Source: JASLBX01 sp035762665
GTDB lineage: Bacteria > Actinomycetota > Actinomycetes > Jiangellales > Jiangellaceae
Direction of reading: 5' to 3'
DNA length: 64,000 bases
NCBI GenBank assembly: GCA_035762665.1
Contig: DASTNZ010000077.1
Coordinates: 14,923-78,922, forward strand
Below the pieces are notes generated by a model that saw only the letters and a list, made by a program, of their open reading frames with translations, searched no databases and had not been told where the DNA came from. A program made the position numbers and the translations under genes. This document shows, one piece after another, positions 53,805 to 62,530 of the stretch. Every line of letters starts with the position of its first letter. The stretch's first letter is position 1.

Positions 53805-56185
53805 TCAACCGACGGCACATCCATGTTCGCCACGCCGCTGATCCGGTGCACAGCGAACGAGCGCATCTCGCCGGATCGATGATCGAATGCGGCAAGCCAC
53901 CCAGCCTCCAGCCGGACAGGGTCGACGATCCGCTCGCTGGTCATGCCGTGGTGGTCGACGTAACCGATCCAAATAGTCGCTCCGCGGTCGAGCGCCCTGC
54001 GGATCTCAGCGAGCGTCTGACCGGAGGCGCTTCGGCCGAGCCGACCCGGGGCGGCACCAGCCGGGCGCACTGCCGCGGTGCGCTCACCGGCGCGGATCGC
54101 TCGAACGGCGGCAGCAAGCGTTGACTCCTTCGGGGAAGGGCGTTCGGCCAGCACAGGCACCGGTGTCTGGCGGTCGGCCGCGCGCCGCGACACGGCCGAG
54201 GCCATGACAGCCGCACCGTCCGGTCCCTCGGGGGTGGGAGCGAAACCCATCGCGCGCAGCCGGTCCACCAGGGTGGCCGGTCCCAGCGACGACGCCAGCA
54301 CGGTCGGTGCGATGCGGCGCAACCCGAGTGCGGTGGCTCGAGGATCGGCCATCATCTCCGCCAGCACGGCCTGATCGTCGCAACGGACGAAGCTCGCCGC
54401 CACGCCGACCCGCAGCTGCCCGTGGCGCCGAGCCATATCGTCGACCAGGTACGTGAGCGGTTGCGGCACCGGCGTGCGGGAAAGCCGGCGCAGGAACTCG
54501 TGGATCTCTGCGGCGGTGCGGCCGCCGTCGAGCGCGCGGCGGATCGAGTCCGGGGTGAAGCGGTGGACGGAGGCGCCGCCGCGGCTCTCCACGTCGGCGA
54601 GGGCGGCAAGCTCTCGGGCGAGATCCGACCGCAGCGGCCCAGGCGCGATGGCGGTCAAGTCGGCCTGGATGAGGACATGGTCCAGAGGAATGGGCAACAC
54701 CGCGGCGAGCGCTGCCGTCGTCGCCTTGCGGGCCGCTTCCGGCGGGCGTCCGTCCAGCAGAGGGCGGATATACGACGTCAGCGCGCCGTGCCCCGTGATC
54801 CCGAGAAGCTCCGCCTCCCGGAGTGTCCATCGGACGATGTCGTCGCGGAGCTGGCCGCCCCGGCGTGGCCGGCGCCAGCGGACGGCCTCGACGACATCCG
54901 TGGATTCGGGCGTCGTCGCTGGCGGCAGCGCGGCCAGCACGTCCAGGACCAGCCGACGTACTTCGGGAGCAAGTGGACGGTCCAGGTCGTGGCCGAGCGG
55001 CGGGATCGGTCGGTCGCGGTCGTCACGGCCGCCGACCAGCCCGGCGACTCGGCTGGTGGCGAGCCAGGCCAAGGCCAGCCGGGTCCACCGGACGGCCGGC
55101 TCGTCGCGTTGCCATCTGTCGTACTGAGGTGTCGGCAGCCAGACCGGGTCCGCGTCCTCCGTGGCCGCGAGCAGGCCTGCTGCATAGGCCACCTCGACGA
55201 GCAGCGCGGCGCCGGCGTCGTCCACATCGAGCATTCGCTGCAGCCGCCGCAGGTCACGCACCCCGAGGCCGCCAGTCCGGAGCACGGCAGGCGGCTCGTC
55301 GCCCCAGACGTCAAGCAGCGTTTCAATCCGGCGTACGGTGTCGAACGCGCCGGCGCCGCCTAGATGATCAACGGCGTCGGTATCCCGGGTAATGCTGGCC
55401 GGCTCCGGTGGTTCCGCGCGCAGGTGAGGGCGCAGGATGCCACCCCGCAGGTGAAGCCCCACCTCACGGGGCAGCACAACAGTCGAGTCCTCGGTCGGTA
55501 CCACAAGCCCGCGCGCCAGCAGCTCTTCGATCGGCGTACTCGCGCTAGCACGGTTGACTGGCCGGTTGGCGTTGTCGACCCTCCCGGAAGGTGGCCCAGT
55601 CGACAGCGCTTGCAGCGCTGCCAGCGCGTCCGGGCTTATTTCGTCGAGCAGCGGCTCCAGCCGTGAGCCGAGCTCTTGGGCGAGGTGCCGCGCGTCGGTA
55701 ACCCCCGACTCGATTCCGAGGTCTTCGGCCAAGCCGGCGCGCCGGGGGGATGATTGGTGATTCAGCAGCTGCGCGAGCGGCGGCCCAAGACCGCCGGGGT
55801 ACGGTCCGAGCACCTCGTGAACCGTTCGGACCAGCCGTACTGAGCGGTCCGATCCCCACACCAGCGCTCGCGTCCGGAGAACGTCGAGCGCACGCCGGAT
55901 CGGTGCCTGCGGCACACCAAGCAAGGACTGGATCGCCGTGGGGGTGCTCGGCTCGGCAAGCACGGCCAAGGCCTCCACGACGTGCAGGGTGAACCGGTCG
56001 AGCCGGTCCAGCGCGCGGACGACCGACGTGCGGGTTGCCGCCCGGGAGGCGAGCTGACTCAGGTCGGCGGGAATGGGAGTGAGCAGATCGGGACGGGCGC
56101 GCAGGAGCGCGACCAACTCGGCATCCGAGCGCGCGCGCAGATCCTCAGCGAGGCTGCGCGGCGCCGCGGTGGTGACCGTCCCCAT
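53801..56185 (-). CDS. Helicase-associated domain protein
   Basis: A 794-residue protein of the actinobacterial helicase-associated (XPB_DRD-like) family, normally found next to the XPB helicase gene. The N-terminus is winged-helix-like (LDRFTLHVVEALAVLAEPST, then IQSLLGVPQAPIRRALDVLR); the middle carries DHVLIQADLTAIAPGPLRSD; the end (GATIWIGYVDHHGMTSERIV) resembles a WYL-type ligand- or DNA-binding module. The role is presumed to be with the helicase in DNA repair. It begins at ATG 56185. Confidence 0.86.
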   Translation of the reverse strand: MGTVTTAAPRSLAEDLRARSDAELVALLRARPDLLTPIPADLSQLASRAATRTSVVRALDRLDRFTLHVVEALAVLAEPSTPTAIQSLLGVPQAPIRRALDVLRTRALVWGSDRSVRLVRTVHEVLGPYPGGLGPPLAQLLNHQSSPRRAGLAEDLGIESGVTDARHLAQELGSRLEPLLDEISPDALAALQALSTGPPSGRVDNANRPVNRASASTPIEELLARGLVVPTEDSTVVLPREVGLHLRGGILRPHLRAEPPEPASITRDTDAVDHLGGAGAFDTVRRIETLLDVWGDEPPAVLRTGGLGVRDLRRLQRMLDVDDAGAALLVEVAYAAGLLAATEDADPVWLPTPQYDRWQRDEPAVRWTRLALAWLATSRVAGLVGGRDDRDRPIPPLGHDLDRPLAPEVRRLVLDVLAALPPATTPESTDVVEAVRWRRPRRGGQLRDDIVRWTLREAELLGITGHGALTSYIRPLLDGRPPEAARKATTAALAAVLPIPLDHVLIQADLTAIAPGPLRSDLARELAALADVESRGGASVHRFTPDSIRRALDGGRTAAEIHEFLRRLSRTPVPQPLTYLVDDMARRHGQLRVGVAASFVRCDDQAVLAEMMADPRATALGLRRIAPTVLASSLGPATLVDRLRAMGFAPTPEGPDGAAVMASAVSRRAADRQTPVPVLAERPSPKESTLAAAVRAIRAGERTAAVRPAGAAPGRLGRSASGQTLAEIRRALDRGATIWIGYVDHHGMTSERIVDPVRLEAGWLAAFDHRSGEMRSFAVHRISGVANMDVPSVD

Positions 56186-56236
56186 CGCCCTACGGTACGG
56201 CTCAGCCGGTTTTTGTGCGCCCCGGGTGGTGCGGAT

Positions 56237-56392
56237 TTACAGCCTGCGCAAGCGGGCGATCAGCTCGCTCGCCCGGCGTGACGCGTCGCGGCGGGCCGCC
56301 TCGCTGGCCGCCCGCATCTCGTCCTCGCTGCCGGCTTCGGACTCGCGCTCCTTGGCGTCCTCAGCGGACTTCTTGCGCCGTCTTTCGAGCAT
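56237..56392 (-). CDS. Small charged coiled-coil protein
   Basis: A 51-residue protein made almost entirely of charged and alanine residues (RRRKKSAEDAKERESEAGSE, then ARRDASRRASELIARLRRL), predicted as one long helix. Codon-position GC pattern looks coding. It sits 51 bases upstream of the helicase-associated gene on the same strand. There is no strong ribosome site; a GTG directly before the ATG is an alternative. Function unknown. Confidence 0.5.
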   Translation of the reverse strand: MLERRRKKSAEDAKERESEAGSEDEMRAASEAARRDASRRASELIARLRRL

Positions 56393-56490
56393 CACGGCAT
56401 GACACGCTACCGGCTGCTGAGCGGCTGTGGTGTCCTCCCTGAGAGCGAAAACGGTCGATCTTGAGTGGCGGTTGATAACAAGGGAGATAC

Positions 56491-57369
56491 TTGACCGTGC
56501 GATACGGACTCAAGCTCTCGCAGTTGGCCCCGATCGACGAGTACCGGGCAGTATGGCGGATCGCGGACCAAGCCGGCTTCGACTCGGTTTGGAACATGGA
56601 TCATTTCGCCGCGCTCGGGGATGATCCTTCCGGCGAGATATTCGAGGCTTGGACGCTGCTGGGAGCGATGGCGGAGGCGACCGAGCGCGTCCGAATCGGA
56701 TGCATGGTCACCGGCAATACGTATCGCCACCCGGGGGTCCTGGCCAAGATGGCGGTGACCGTCGACCATCTGTCCGGCGGCCGGCTCGAGTTCGGTATCG
56801 GCGCGGCCTGGGCGGAGAACGAGCACGCCATGCTCGGGCTCGAGTTCGGGACGATTGGGGATCGCATGGACCGGCTGGAGGAGGCCTGCCAAGTCATCCG
56901 GTCGCTGTGGACCGAGCACCGCACCACATTCCACGGCCGCCACTACGACCTGACCGAGGCCATCGCCGAGCCCAGGCCGGTGCAGCGGCCCCACCCCCCG
57001 ATCTGGATCGGTGGCCGGGGCCGCAAGCGCACACTGCGGCTGACGGCGCAGTACGCGGACGTGTGGAACCTGCCCAGCGGGCCGCCGAGCGAACTGGCCG
57101 AGCTGTCGCGACTGCTGGACGAGCACTGCGAAGCGGTCGGGCGCGACCCGGACGAGATCCGCCGCACCGTGCAGGTCCACCTACCCAGTGGCGAGTCGTC
57201 GGGATTGGACAGCCATCCGGCTGACGATATGGATTCACTGCTGCCCACGGTCGAGGAATATGCGGCGGTCGGGGTCGAAGAGGTGATTTTCATCATGGTC
57301 GGCGGAGCTGCTGAAGCCCAGGCAGAGCGAGCCGCCGCACTGCTGCCGCAACTGCGGTCAATTGGCTGA
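56491..57369 (+). CDS. LLM-class F420-dependent oxidoreductase
   Basis: A 292-residue luciferase-like monooxygenase-fold protein. Typical parts are FDSVWNMDHFAALGDDPSGE, TERVRIGCMVTGNTYRHPGV, LAKMAVTVDHLSGGRLEFGI then GAAW, and PHPPIWIGGRGRKRTLRLTA. The F420-dependent subgroup is inferred from overall resemblance to mycobacterial members; FMN use cannot be excluded. It starts at TTG 56491 (or GTG 56497) behind AGGGAG. The substrate is unknown. The HAD-LarE gene follows after 38 bases. Confidence 0.85.
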   Translation: MTVRYGLKLSQLAPIDEYRAVWRIADQAGFDSVWNMDHFAALGDDPSGEIFEAWTLLGAMAEATERVRIGCMVTGNTYRHPGVLAKMAVTVDHLSGGRLEFGIGAAWAENEHAMLGLEFGTIGDRMDRLEEACQVIRSLWTEHRTTFHGRHYDLTEAIAEPRPVQRPHPPIWIGGRGRKRTLRLTAQYADVWNLPSGPPSELAELSRLLDEHCEAVGRDPDEIRRTVQVHLPSGESSGLDSHPADDMDSLLPTVEEYAAVGVEEVIFIMVGGAAEAQAERAAALLPQLRSIG

Positions 57370-57407
57370 CGTTCGGGCTAGAGCCTGCCGCCGGTAGGCT
57401 CGAACGC

Positions 57408-58841
57408 ATGCGGCCGGTCGTCGGATTCGATCTCGATCTCACTCTCGTTGACTCCGCCGACGGCATCGTCGCGACGTTCCTGGAGACCGCTCGCCGGTTG
57501 GGTGCGAGCGTCGATCCGGACTCGGTCCGGACGCTAATCGGGGTTCCGCTGGAAGACACGTGCCGCCTGCTGCTCAGTACCGACGTCGCAGTGGATGCAG
57601 CTCGGCTCTACCGTGAGCTCTATCCCGAACTTGGCGTGCCGCAAACTGTGCTGCTGCCAGGTGCCACCGATGCCATTGCGGCGGTTCGGGCGCACGGGGG
57701 GCGCGCCGTCGTGGTGAGTGCCAAGGCGGAGCATCTGATTCACGCTTCCCTCGAGCACGTCGGCCTGGCCGTGGATGCTGTTGTGGGTGAGCGGTACGGA
57801 TCAGCCAAGGGAGAGGCGTTGCGCGAGCTCGGCGCCGGAGTTCACGTCGGCGATCATCCGGGTGACATGGTCGGTGCCAGGGTGGCGGGTGCCTGTGCCG
57901 TCGGCGTGACAACCGGATCCCACGAAGCTGCTGCGCTGCATCAAGCGGGCGCCCACGCCGTGCTGAGTGACCTGCAGCACTTCCCGCCCTGGCTCGACGA
58001 GTATGTGCTGAGCGCACGGCTGGTGAAGCTGGAGCAATCGCTCCGCGAGCTCGGATCGGTTGTGGTGGCCTTCTCCGGTGGTGCCGATTCCGCCTTTTTG
58101 CTGGCGGCGGCGGTGCGCGCGCTTGGCGCAGAGCAGGTGCTGGCGGCGACGGCGGTCTCGCCATCGCTGCCGCGCCGCGAGCTCGTCGCGGCTCGCGAGT
58201 TCGCGCAAGACCTGGGTGTTCGCCATCGTCGCCCGCGTACCGATGAGATGTCGCGCGAGGGTTACCGTGCCAACGCCGGCGACCGGTGCTATTTCTGCAA
58301 GGCAGAGCTTCTCGACGTGCTCGGACCGCTGGCCGAGCAGGAGGGCTACGCGCACGTTGCGACGGGCACGAACGCCGACGATGCCGTGGCCGGGTTCCGT
58401 CCAGGCATCCGGGCGGCGGCGGAGCGGGGTGCCGCGGCGCCGCTACGAGACGCCGGGTTGACCAAGGCCCAGATTCGCGAGGTGTCGCGCCGCTGGGGCC
58501 TGTCGACTTGGGACAAGCCGGCTGCGGCCTGCCTGTCCAGCCGGGTGGCGTACGGGCTGGAGATCACGCCGGCCCGGCTCGGGCGAATCGATCGCGCCGA
58601 AGCTGCGCTGCGCGCCAAGCTCGACGAGGCCGGCGTGCCGGTCCGCAACCTTAGGGTCCGCGACATCGGCGATCTGGCCCGGATCGAGGTGGACGCCTCG
58701 CTAGTGGAGCGAGTCGCGGGGACGGCCGTTGCACTGGAAGCGGTACGCGCTGCCGGATTCGACTCGGTCGAGGTTGACCGGCGCGGATTCCGCTCCGGCT
58801 CGATGAACGAGCTGCTACCGGAGCCATCCCGCTACCGCTAG
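57408..58841 (+). CDS. larE: HAD hydrolase fused to LarE sulfur transferase
   Basis: A 477-residue two-domain protein. Residues 1-200 form a HAD phosphatase (GFDLDLTLVD with D8 and D10, S104, K134, GDHPGDM with D149 and D153). Residues 205-477 are LarE, a PP-loop enzyme (AFSGGADSAF at 221-230) that inserts sulfur into the nickel-pincer nucleotide precursor for lactate-racemase-type enzymes. C294 and C297 (DRCYFCK) plus C375 (AACLSSR) fit the three-cysteine, iron-sulfur-dependent LarE type. The HAD part may act on the mononucleotide substrate or on AMP-type by-products; that is inference. No larA, larB or larC lies in the window. Confidence 0.88.
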   Translation: MRPVVGFDLDLTLVDSADGIVATFLETARRLGASVDPDSVRTLIGVPLEDTCRLLLSTDVAVDAARLYRELYPELGVPQTVLLPGATDAIAAVRAHGGRAVVVSAKAEHLIHASLEHVGLAVDAVVGERYGSAKGEALRELGAGVHVGDHPGDMVGARVAGACAVGVTTGSHEAAALHQAGAHAVLSDLQHFPPWLDEYVLSARLVKLEQSLRELGSVVVAFSGGADSAFLLAAAVRALGAEQVLAATAVSPSLPRRELVAAREFAQDLGVRHRRPRTDEMSREGYRANAGDRCYFCKAELLDVLGPLAEQEGYAHVATGTNADDAVAGFRPGIRAAAERGAAAPLRDAGLTKAQIREVSRRWGLSTWDKPAAACLSSRVAYGLEITPARLGRIDRAEAALRAKLDEAGVPVRNLRVRDIGDLARIEVDASLVERVAGTAVALEAVRAAGFDSVEVDRRGFRSGSMNELLPEPSRYR

Positions 58842-58854
58842 CGCCCCCACACCG

Positions 58855-58957
58855 CGTCGATCATGCAAGAGCCGGGCGACACGCCGTCATTTCAGCCTGC
58901 TCGGTAACCGGCTGCCACAAAACATCGGCGTGTCGCCCGGCTCTTGCATGATCAACG
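58855..58957. repeat. Large inverted repeat between convergent genes
   Basis: Arms at 58859-58886 and 58926-58953 are perfect 28-base reverse complements (starting GATCATGCAAGAGCC); allowing one mismatch the arms reach 32 bases (58855-58886, 58926-58957). A 39-base centre separates them. It lies between larE and a TetR gene, one base before the latter's stop codon. It may be a bidirectional terminator or a copy of a dispersed palindromic repeat. Confidence 0.85.
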
Positions 58958-59713
58958 CTATCGGGGGGGAACGGGAAGGCCCGCGGTGATTGCAGCGAGC
59001 CGGACGCATGAGACGAACAGCGCCTGCCGGGCGTCCTCCGGTAGCCAGTTCAGGTGCCCGTGTGCTTCCAGGCTCGCGAACCCGTGCAGCGAGGCCCAGC
59101 AATGAAGCATAGCTTGGAAGGTCTCCGGCCGCGGCTCAGGTTCGTCCGGATGGGCCTGCCTCTCCGCCTCCATACAGTCCAGAATCGCCTTGTCCACATC
59201 GCCGAGTAGCGGCTTGGCCAGTTCGCCACGCTCAGCTGCATCAAAGAAGATCGCCTTGAGCTGTGACATGGCGCGGATGGCCGCCTCGGTCGTTGGGCCG
59301 TCTTCGGGAGCGGCGTACCCGGGCACCGGCATACCGAAGATCAGCGTGAATCGCACCGGCTCGCGTTTCGCCCAGGATCGGTAGGCATCGGCAACCGCGA
59401 GGAACCGTCCCCAGACGTCGTCGGCCGGGACCCGTTCACGGGCCGCTGCGACAATGGCGCCCAGCTCGTCGTATGTGTCAGCGATCAGGGCGGTGAGCAG
59501 TTCGTCGCGATCGGCGAAGTAGCGGTAAAGGGCTGGGGCGGTCATACCCATCTCGCGGGCGATGTCGGAGAACCGCAGGTCGGTAGTGCCTTGCTCGGTC
59601 ATGAGCCGGGTTGCGGTCTCCTTGATCTCATCAATGGTGGCGGCCCGTGCGCGCTCGCGGCGCGACAGCGGTGGGCCGTCAGTCGCCCGCTGGTTTGGAA
59701 GATGCGTCGTCAC
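58958..59713 (-). CDS. TetR/AcrR family repressor
   Basis: A 251-residue TetR-family repressor. The helix-turn-helix is DLRFSDIAREMGMTAPALYR followed by YFADRDELLTALIADTY; the ligand domain contains FTLIFGMPVPGYAAPEDGPT, typical of the WHG-domain subgroup. It starts at GTG 59713 behind AGGAGG. It diverges from the MMPL exporter across 153 bases and is its likely repressor. Ligand unknown. Confidence 0.88.
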   Translation of the reverse strand: MTTHLPNQRATDGPPLSRRERARAATIDEIKETATRLMTEQGTTDLRFSDIAREMGMTAPALYRYFADRDELLTALIADTYDELGAIVAAARERVPADDVWGRFLAVADAYRSWAKREPVRFTLIFGMPVPGYAAPEDGPTTEAAIRAMSQLKAIFFDAAERGELAKPLLGDVDKAILDCMEAERQAHPDEPEPRPETFQAMLHCWASLHGFASLEAHGHLNWLPEDARQALFVSCVRLAAITAGLPVPPR

Positions 59714-59866
59714 GAGCGCGATGCCTCCTAGTGAACGTGTAGTTAAGCATCGTCACAGACGTTAAAGGTCTTGACAAGCGTACCGGTCATGGTGTTGTGT
59801 TACGAAGCATAACGCCAATGAGGGCTCATTACCAACGTCACGACCCGTTGCAGGGGGAAGCACATC
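59714..59866. promoter_or_regulatory. Shared control region of TetR and MMPL genes
   Basis: TTGACA at 59771-59776 is a good -35 for the MMPL gene, though no -10 stands out. Candidate operators are AATGAG-GG-CTCATT (59817-59830, perfect) and a weaker GTTA-CGAAGCA-TAAC element at 59799-59813. Which of these the TetR protein binds cannot be told from sequence. Confidence 0.4.
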
Positions 59867-62137
59867 ATGACCACTCCGACAATCACGACGGACGACACCG
59901 CGCCCGCCGTGCCTCGACCGGGTCCACTCGGCCGGTTGGGGGGCGTCGCATTCCGGAACCGCGGCCGCGTCGTACTGGCCTGGCTCGCCGTGATCGCCGC
60001 TGCCGTGGGGCTGTCCTCAGCCTTCGCCGGCGAGTTCGCCGCCGACTACTCCGCCCCCGGATCGGACTCACTGCAGGCCCAGGACTTGCTTGAAGCCGAG
60101 TTCCCCGCTCAGGCGGGGGATTCCATCGACGTCGTAGTCCGGGCCGAGAGCGGAGTCGACGATCCGGCCGTTCAGGCGGCGGTCGCCGACCTGTTCGCCG
60201 AGCTGTCGTCCATGCCGCATGTGGCCGGCATCGAAGATCCGTACACCACTCCCGGTGGAATCGCACCCGACGGCATGACCCTGCTCGGCAGCGTCGTTCT
60301 CGACATGACGAACCCGGTCGACATGCCCATCGAGGACACCGAGCGCCTGCTGGCCGCGGCCGACGCGGCGGAGCGTCCCGGCCTCGACGTCGCGCTCGGT
60401 GGTTTCGCCATCCAGTTGGCCGAGGAGGGTGAGGTCGGGTCAGAGACGATCGCGCTGGTGGCTGCGGGAATCATCCTGCTGCTGACGTTCGGCTCGGTGG
60501 TGGCGGCGGGCCTGCCCCTGCTGGTGGCCATGGCCGGCCTCGGGGTCAGCGCGATGCTGACTGGGCTCATCGCGGCAGTCATCGATGTGCCCGACTGGAC
60601 GACCGCTCTGGCAACGATGCTGGGCATCGCACTCGGCATCGACTACACGCTGCTGATGGTGACGCGGTTCCGCGAGTGGCGGGCGGTCGGCCTCAACCCC
60701 GAGGCCGCGACGGTCGCAACCCTCGACACCGCCGGTCGCGCGGTGATGGTGGCCGGCAGCACCGTCGTAGTGAGCATGCTCGGCCTGTTCGCGATGGGCC
60801 TTTCGTTCATGCGAGGCGCCGCGGTGGTCACCATCGCCGCCGTGCTGATCGTGATGGCGGCGGCGGCGACACTGTTCCCCGCCCTGCTGGGATACCTGGG
60901 CGCTCGCATCGACCGGCTACGGCTACCGCTGGGCCGCCGCCGAACCGTCCGCATCGCCGAGGGCGGGCACCTCGAACCCGCACGTGCCTGGGTGTGGTGG
61001 AGCCGGCTTGTCGACCGGCACAGCATCATCGCCAGTGTCGTCGGGATCGGTCTGTTGCTGGCCCTCGCGGCCCCGTTCCTTGGGGCCCGCTTCGGGTTCC
61101 CTGATGCCGGCAACAACGTCGAGGAGACTTCGACCCGGCAGGCGTACGACATGATCACCGAGGGCTTCGGGGCCGGCTCCAACGGCCCACTCGTGTTGGC
61201 CGCCGATCTGTCGAGGGCCGAGGATCCGTCGGTTGCGGAGCAGGTTGCGGCCGCGGTCGCGGAGGCGCCCGGGGTCGCCACCGTGCTGCCTCCCGTACCC
61301 AGCCCAGCGGGGACGGCGGCCCTCATCACCGTCATTCCCGTCAACGGCCCCCAGCATGCCGACACCGAGGACCTCGTACACGAGCTGCGCGACGAGGTGC
61401 TCCCGGCCGTGACGGCCGGCACGGGTGCCGACATCCACGTCGGCGGGGTCGTGGCGATGGGCATCGACAGCAACTCCAACACGGTCGAGCGGCTGCCGTT
61501 CCTGATCGGCGGCGTGGTGGCGCTCTCGATGTTGTTGTTGCTGCTCTCGTTCAGGAGCATTGCCATACCGGTGACGGCGGCGGTGATGAACCTGCTGTCG
61601 GTCGCGGCCGCCTACGGGGTGATCGCCCTGGTGCTTGAGGGCGGCTGGCTCGGGCAGCTGATCGGCATCGACACGGCCACTCCGATGCCGGCGTTCATTC
61701 CAGTGCTTGTATTCGCGGTCCTGTTCGGCCTGTCGATGGACTACGAGGTGTTCCTGATCAGCCGGATGCGGGAGTCGTGGGTGCGTACCGGCGACAACAG
61801 CCGGGCGATCGTTGACGGGCTCGCCGGAACCGGGAGGGTCATCACTGCCGCGGCCGCGATCATGATCGTGGTGTTCGCCGCCTTCATCCCGAGTGACGAG
61901 GTCTTCATCAAGGTCATCGGTGTCGGCATGGCCGCGGCGATCCTGATCGACGCGACAGTGGTCCGGATGCTGCTGGTGCCCGCGATCATGCATTGGCTGG
62001 GCAAGGCGAACTGGTGGCTGCCGAAGGCTCTTGACCGCCGGATGCCTCAGCTCTACGTCGAGGGTCGCCCGGAGGTCTTCCTGGACTCGGCCGCTCCGCC
62101 GGAGGCCGGCCGCGAAAAGGTCGGCGCTCTGGCTTAG
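59867..62137 (+). CDS. MMPL family RND transporter
   Basis: A 756-residue RND-type exporter with two repeats of a helix, a large outer loop and five to six helices. Signature stretches are the two proton-relay segments GIDYTLLMVTRFREW and GLSMDYEVFLISRMRESW, and the loop GSDSLQAQDLLEAEFPAQAG. MMPL proteins move lipids or siderophores or small hydrophobic compounds. AGGGGGAAG precedes the ATG. It is probably repressed by the divergent TetR protein. Confidence 0.9.
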   Translation: MTTPTITTDDTAPAVPRPGPLGRLGGVAFRNRGRVVLAWLAVIAAAVGLSSAFAGEFAADYSAPGSDSLQAQDLLEAEFPAQAGDSIDVVVRAESGVDDPAVQAAVADLFAELSSMPHVAGIEDPYTTPGGIAPDGMTLLGSVVLDMTNPVDMPIEDTERLLAAADAAERPGLDVALGGFAIQLAEEGEVGSETIALVAAGIILLLTFGSVVAAGLPLLVAMAGLGVSAMLTGLIAAVIDVPDWTTALATMLGIALGIDYTLLMVTRFREWRAVGLNPEAATVATLDTAGRAVMVAGSTVVVSMLGLFAMGLSFMRGAAVVTIAAVLIVMAAAATLFPALLGYLGARIDRLRLPLGRRRTVRIAEGGHLEPARAWVWWSRLVDRHSIIASVVGIGLLLALAAPFLGARFGFPDAGNNVEETSTRQAYDMITEGFGAGSNGPLVLAADLSRAEDPSVAEQVAAAVAEAPGVATVLPPVPSPAGTAALITVIPVNGPQHADTEDLVHELRDEVLPAVTAGTGADIHVGGVVAMGIDSNSNTVERLPFLIGGVVALSMLLLLLSFRSIAIPVTAAVMNLLSVAAAYGVIALVLEGGWLGQLIGIDTATPMPAFIPVLVFAVLFGLSMDYEVFLISRMRESWVRTGDNSRAIVDGLAGTGRVITAAAAIMIVVFAAFIPSDEVFIKVIGVGMAAAILIDATVVRMLLVPAIMHWLGKANWWLPKALDRRMPQLYVEGRPEVFLDSAAPPEAGREKVGALA

Positions 62138-62161
62138 CCCCATTCGCCCCTTGATCGAACG

Positions 62162-62530
62162 TCAGCGGACGAGGTCGTCGAACAGGCGGGACAGCTCGGC
62201 CTCCGGCTTCTCGGTCAGGCCGCTGTGAACGGGGCCCGGCTGGACGATGGTGCTGCGCGGTGCGGTCAGCCACCTGAAACGTTCCCCACGGGTGCCCGCC
62301 GAGACGGGCCCGGTCGTGCCGGCACAAATCGCCTTGATCGCGTCGACCGCCGCGGCTACCGCTTCGATATCGGCCGACGGGTCGAGGGCGAGCAAGCGAG
62401 CCTCGTTCACGTGGACTCCGGCCCCGAGGTAGTCCGCCGCCTGGCAGTACACGATGATGCCGACGTTGAGGCACTCGCCGCGTTCGATTCTGGGGACCGC
62501 GCGGACCAGTGCGTACTCGAAAACCTTCAC
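62162..62530 (-). CDS. DUF3037 protein
   Basis: A 122-residue DUF3037 protein (FEYALVRAVPRIERGECLNV, then GIIVYCQAADYLGAGVHVNE). Function unknown. It starts at GTG 62530, overlapping the stop of the HipA-like kinase gene by four bases, so the two are translationally coupled. The pair is conserved together in actinobacteria as far as I know, suggesting a shared function. Confidence 0.85.
   Translation of the reverse strand: MKVFEYALVRAVPRIERGECLNVGIIVYCQAADYLGAGVHVNEARLLALDPSADIEAVAAAVDAIKAICAGTTGPVSAGTRGERFRWLTAPRSTIVQPGPVHSGLTEKPEAELSRLFDDLVR

Noticed and set aside
60923..62143. 406-codon minus-strand open frame opposite the MMPL gene
   Set aside because: Arg/His/Asp-rich shadow of a clear RND transporter.
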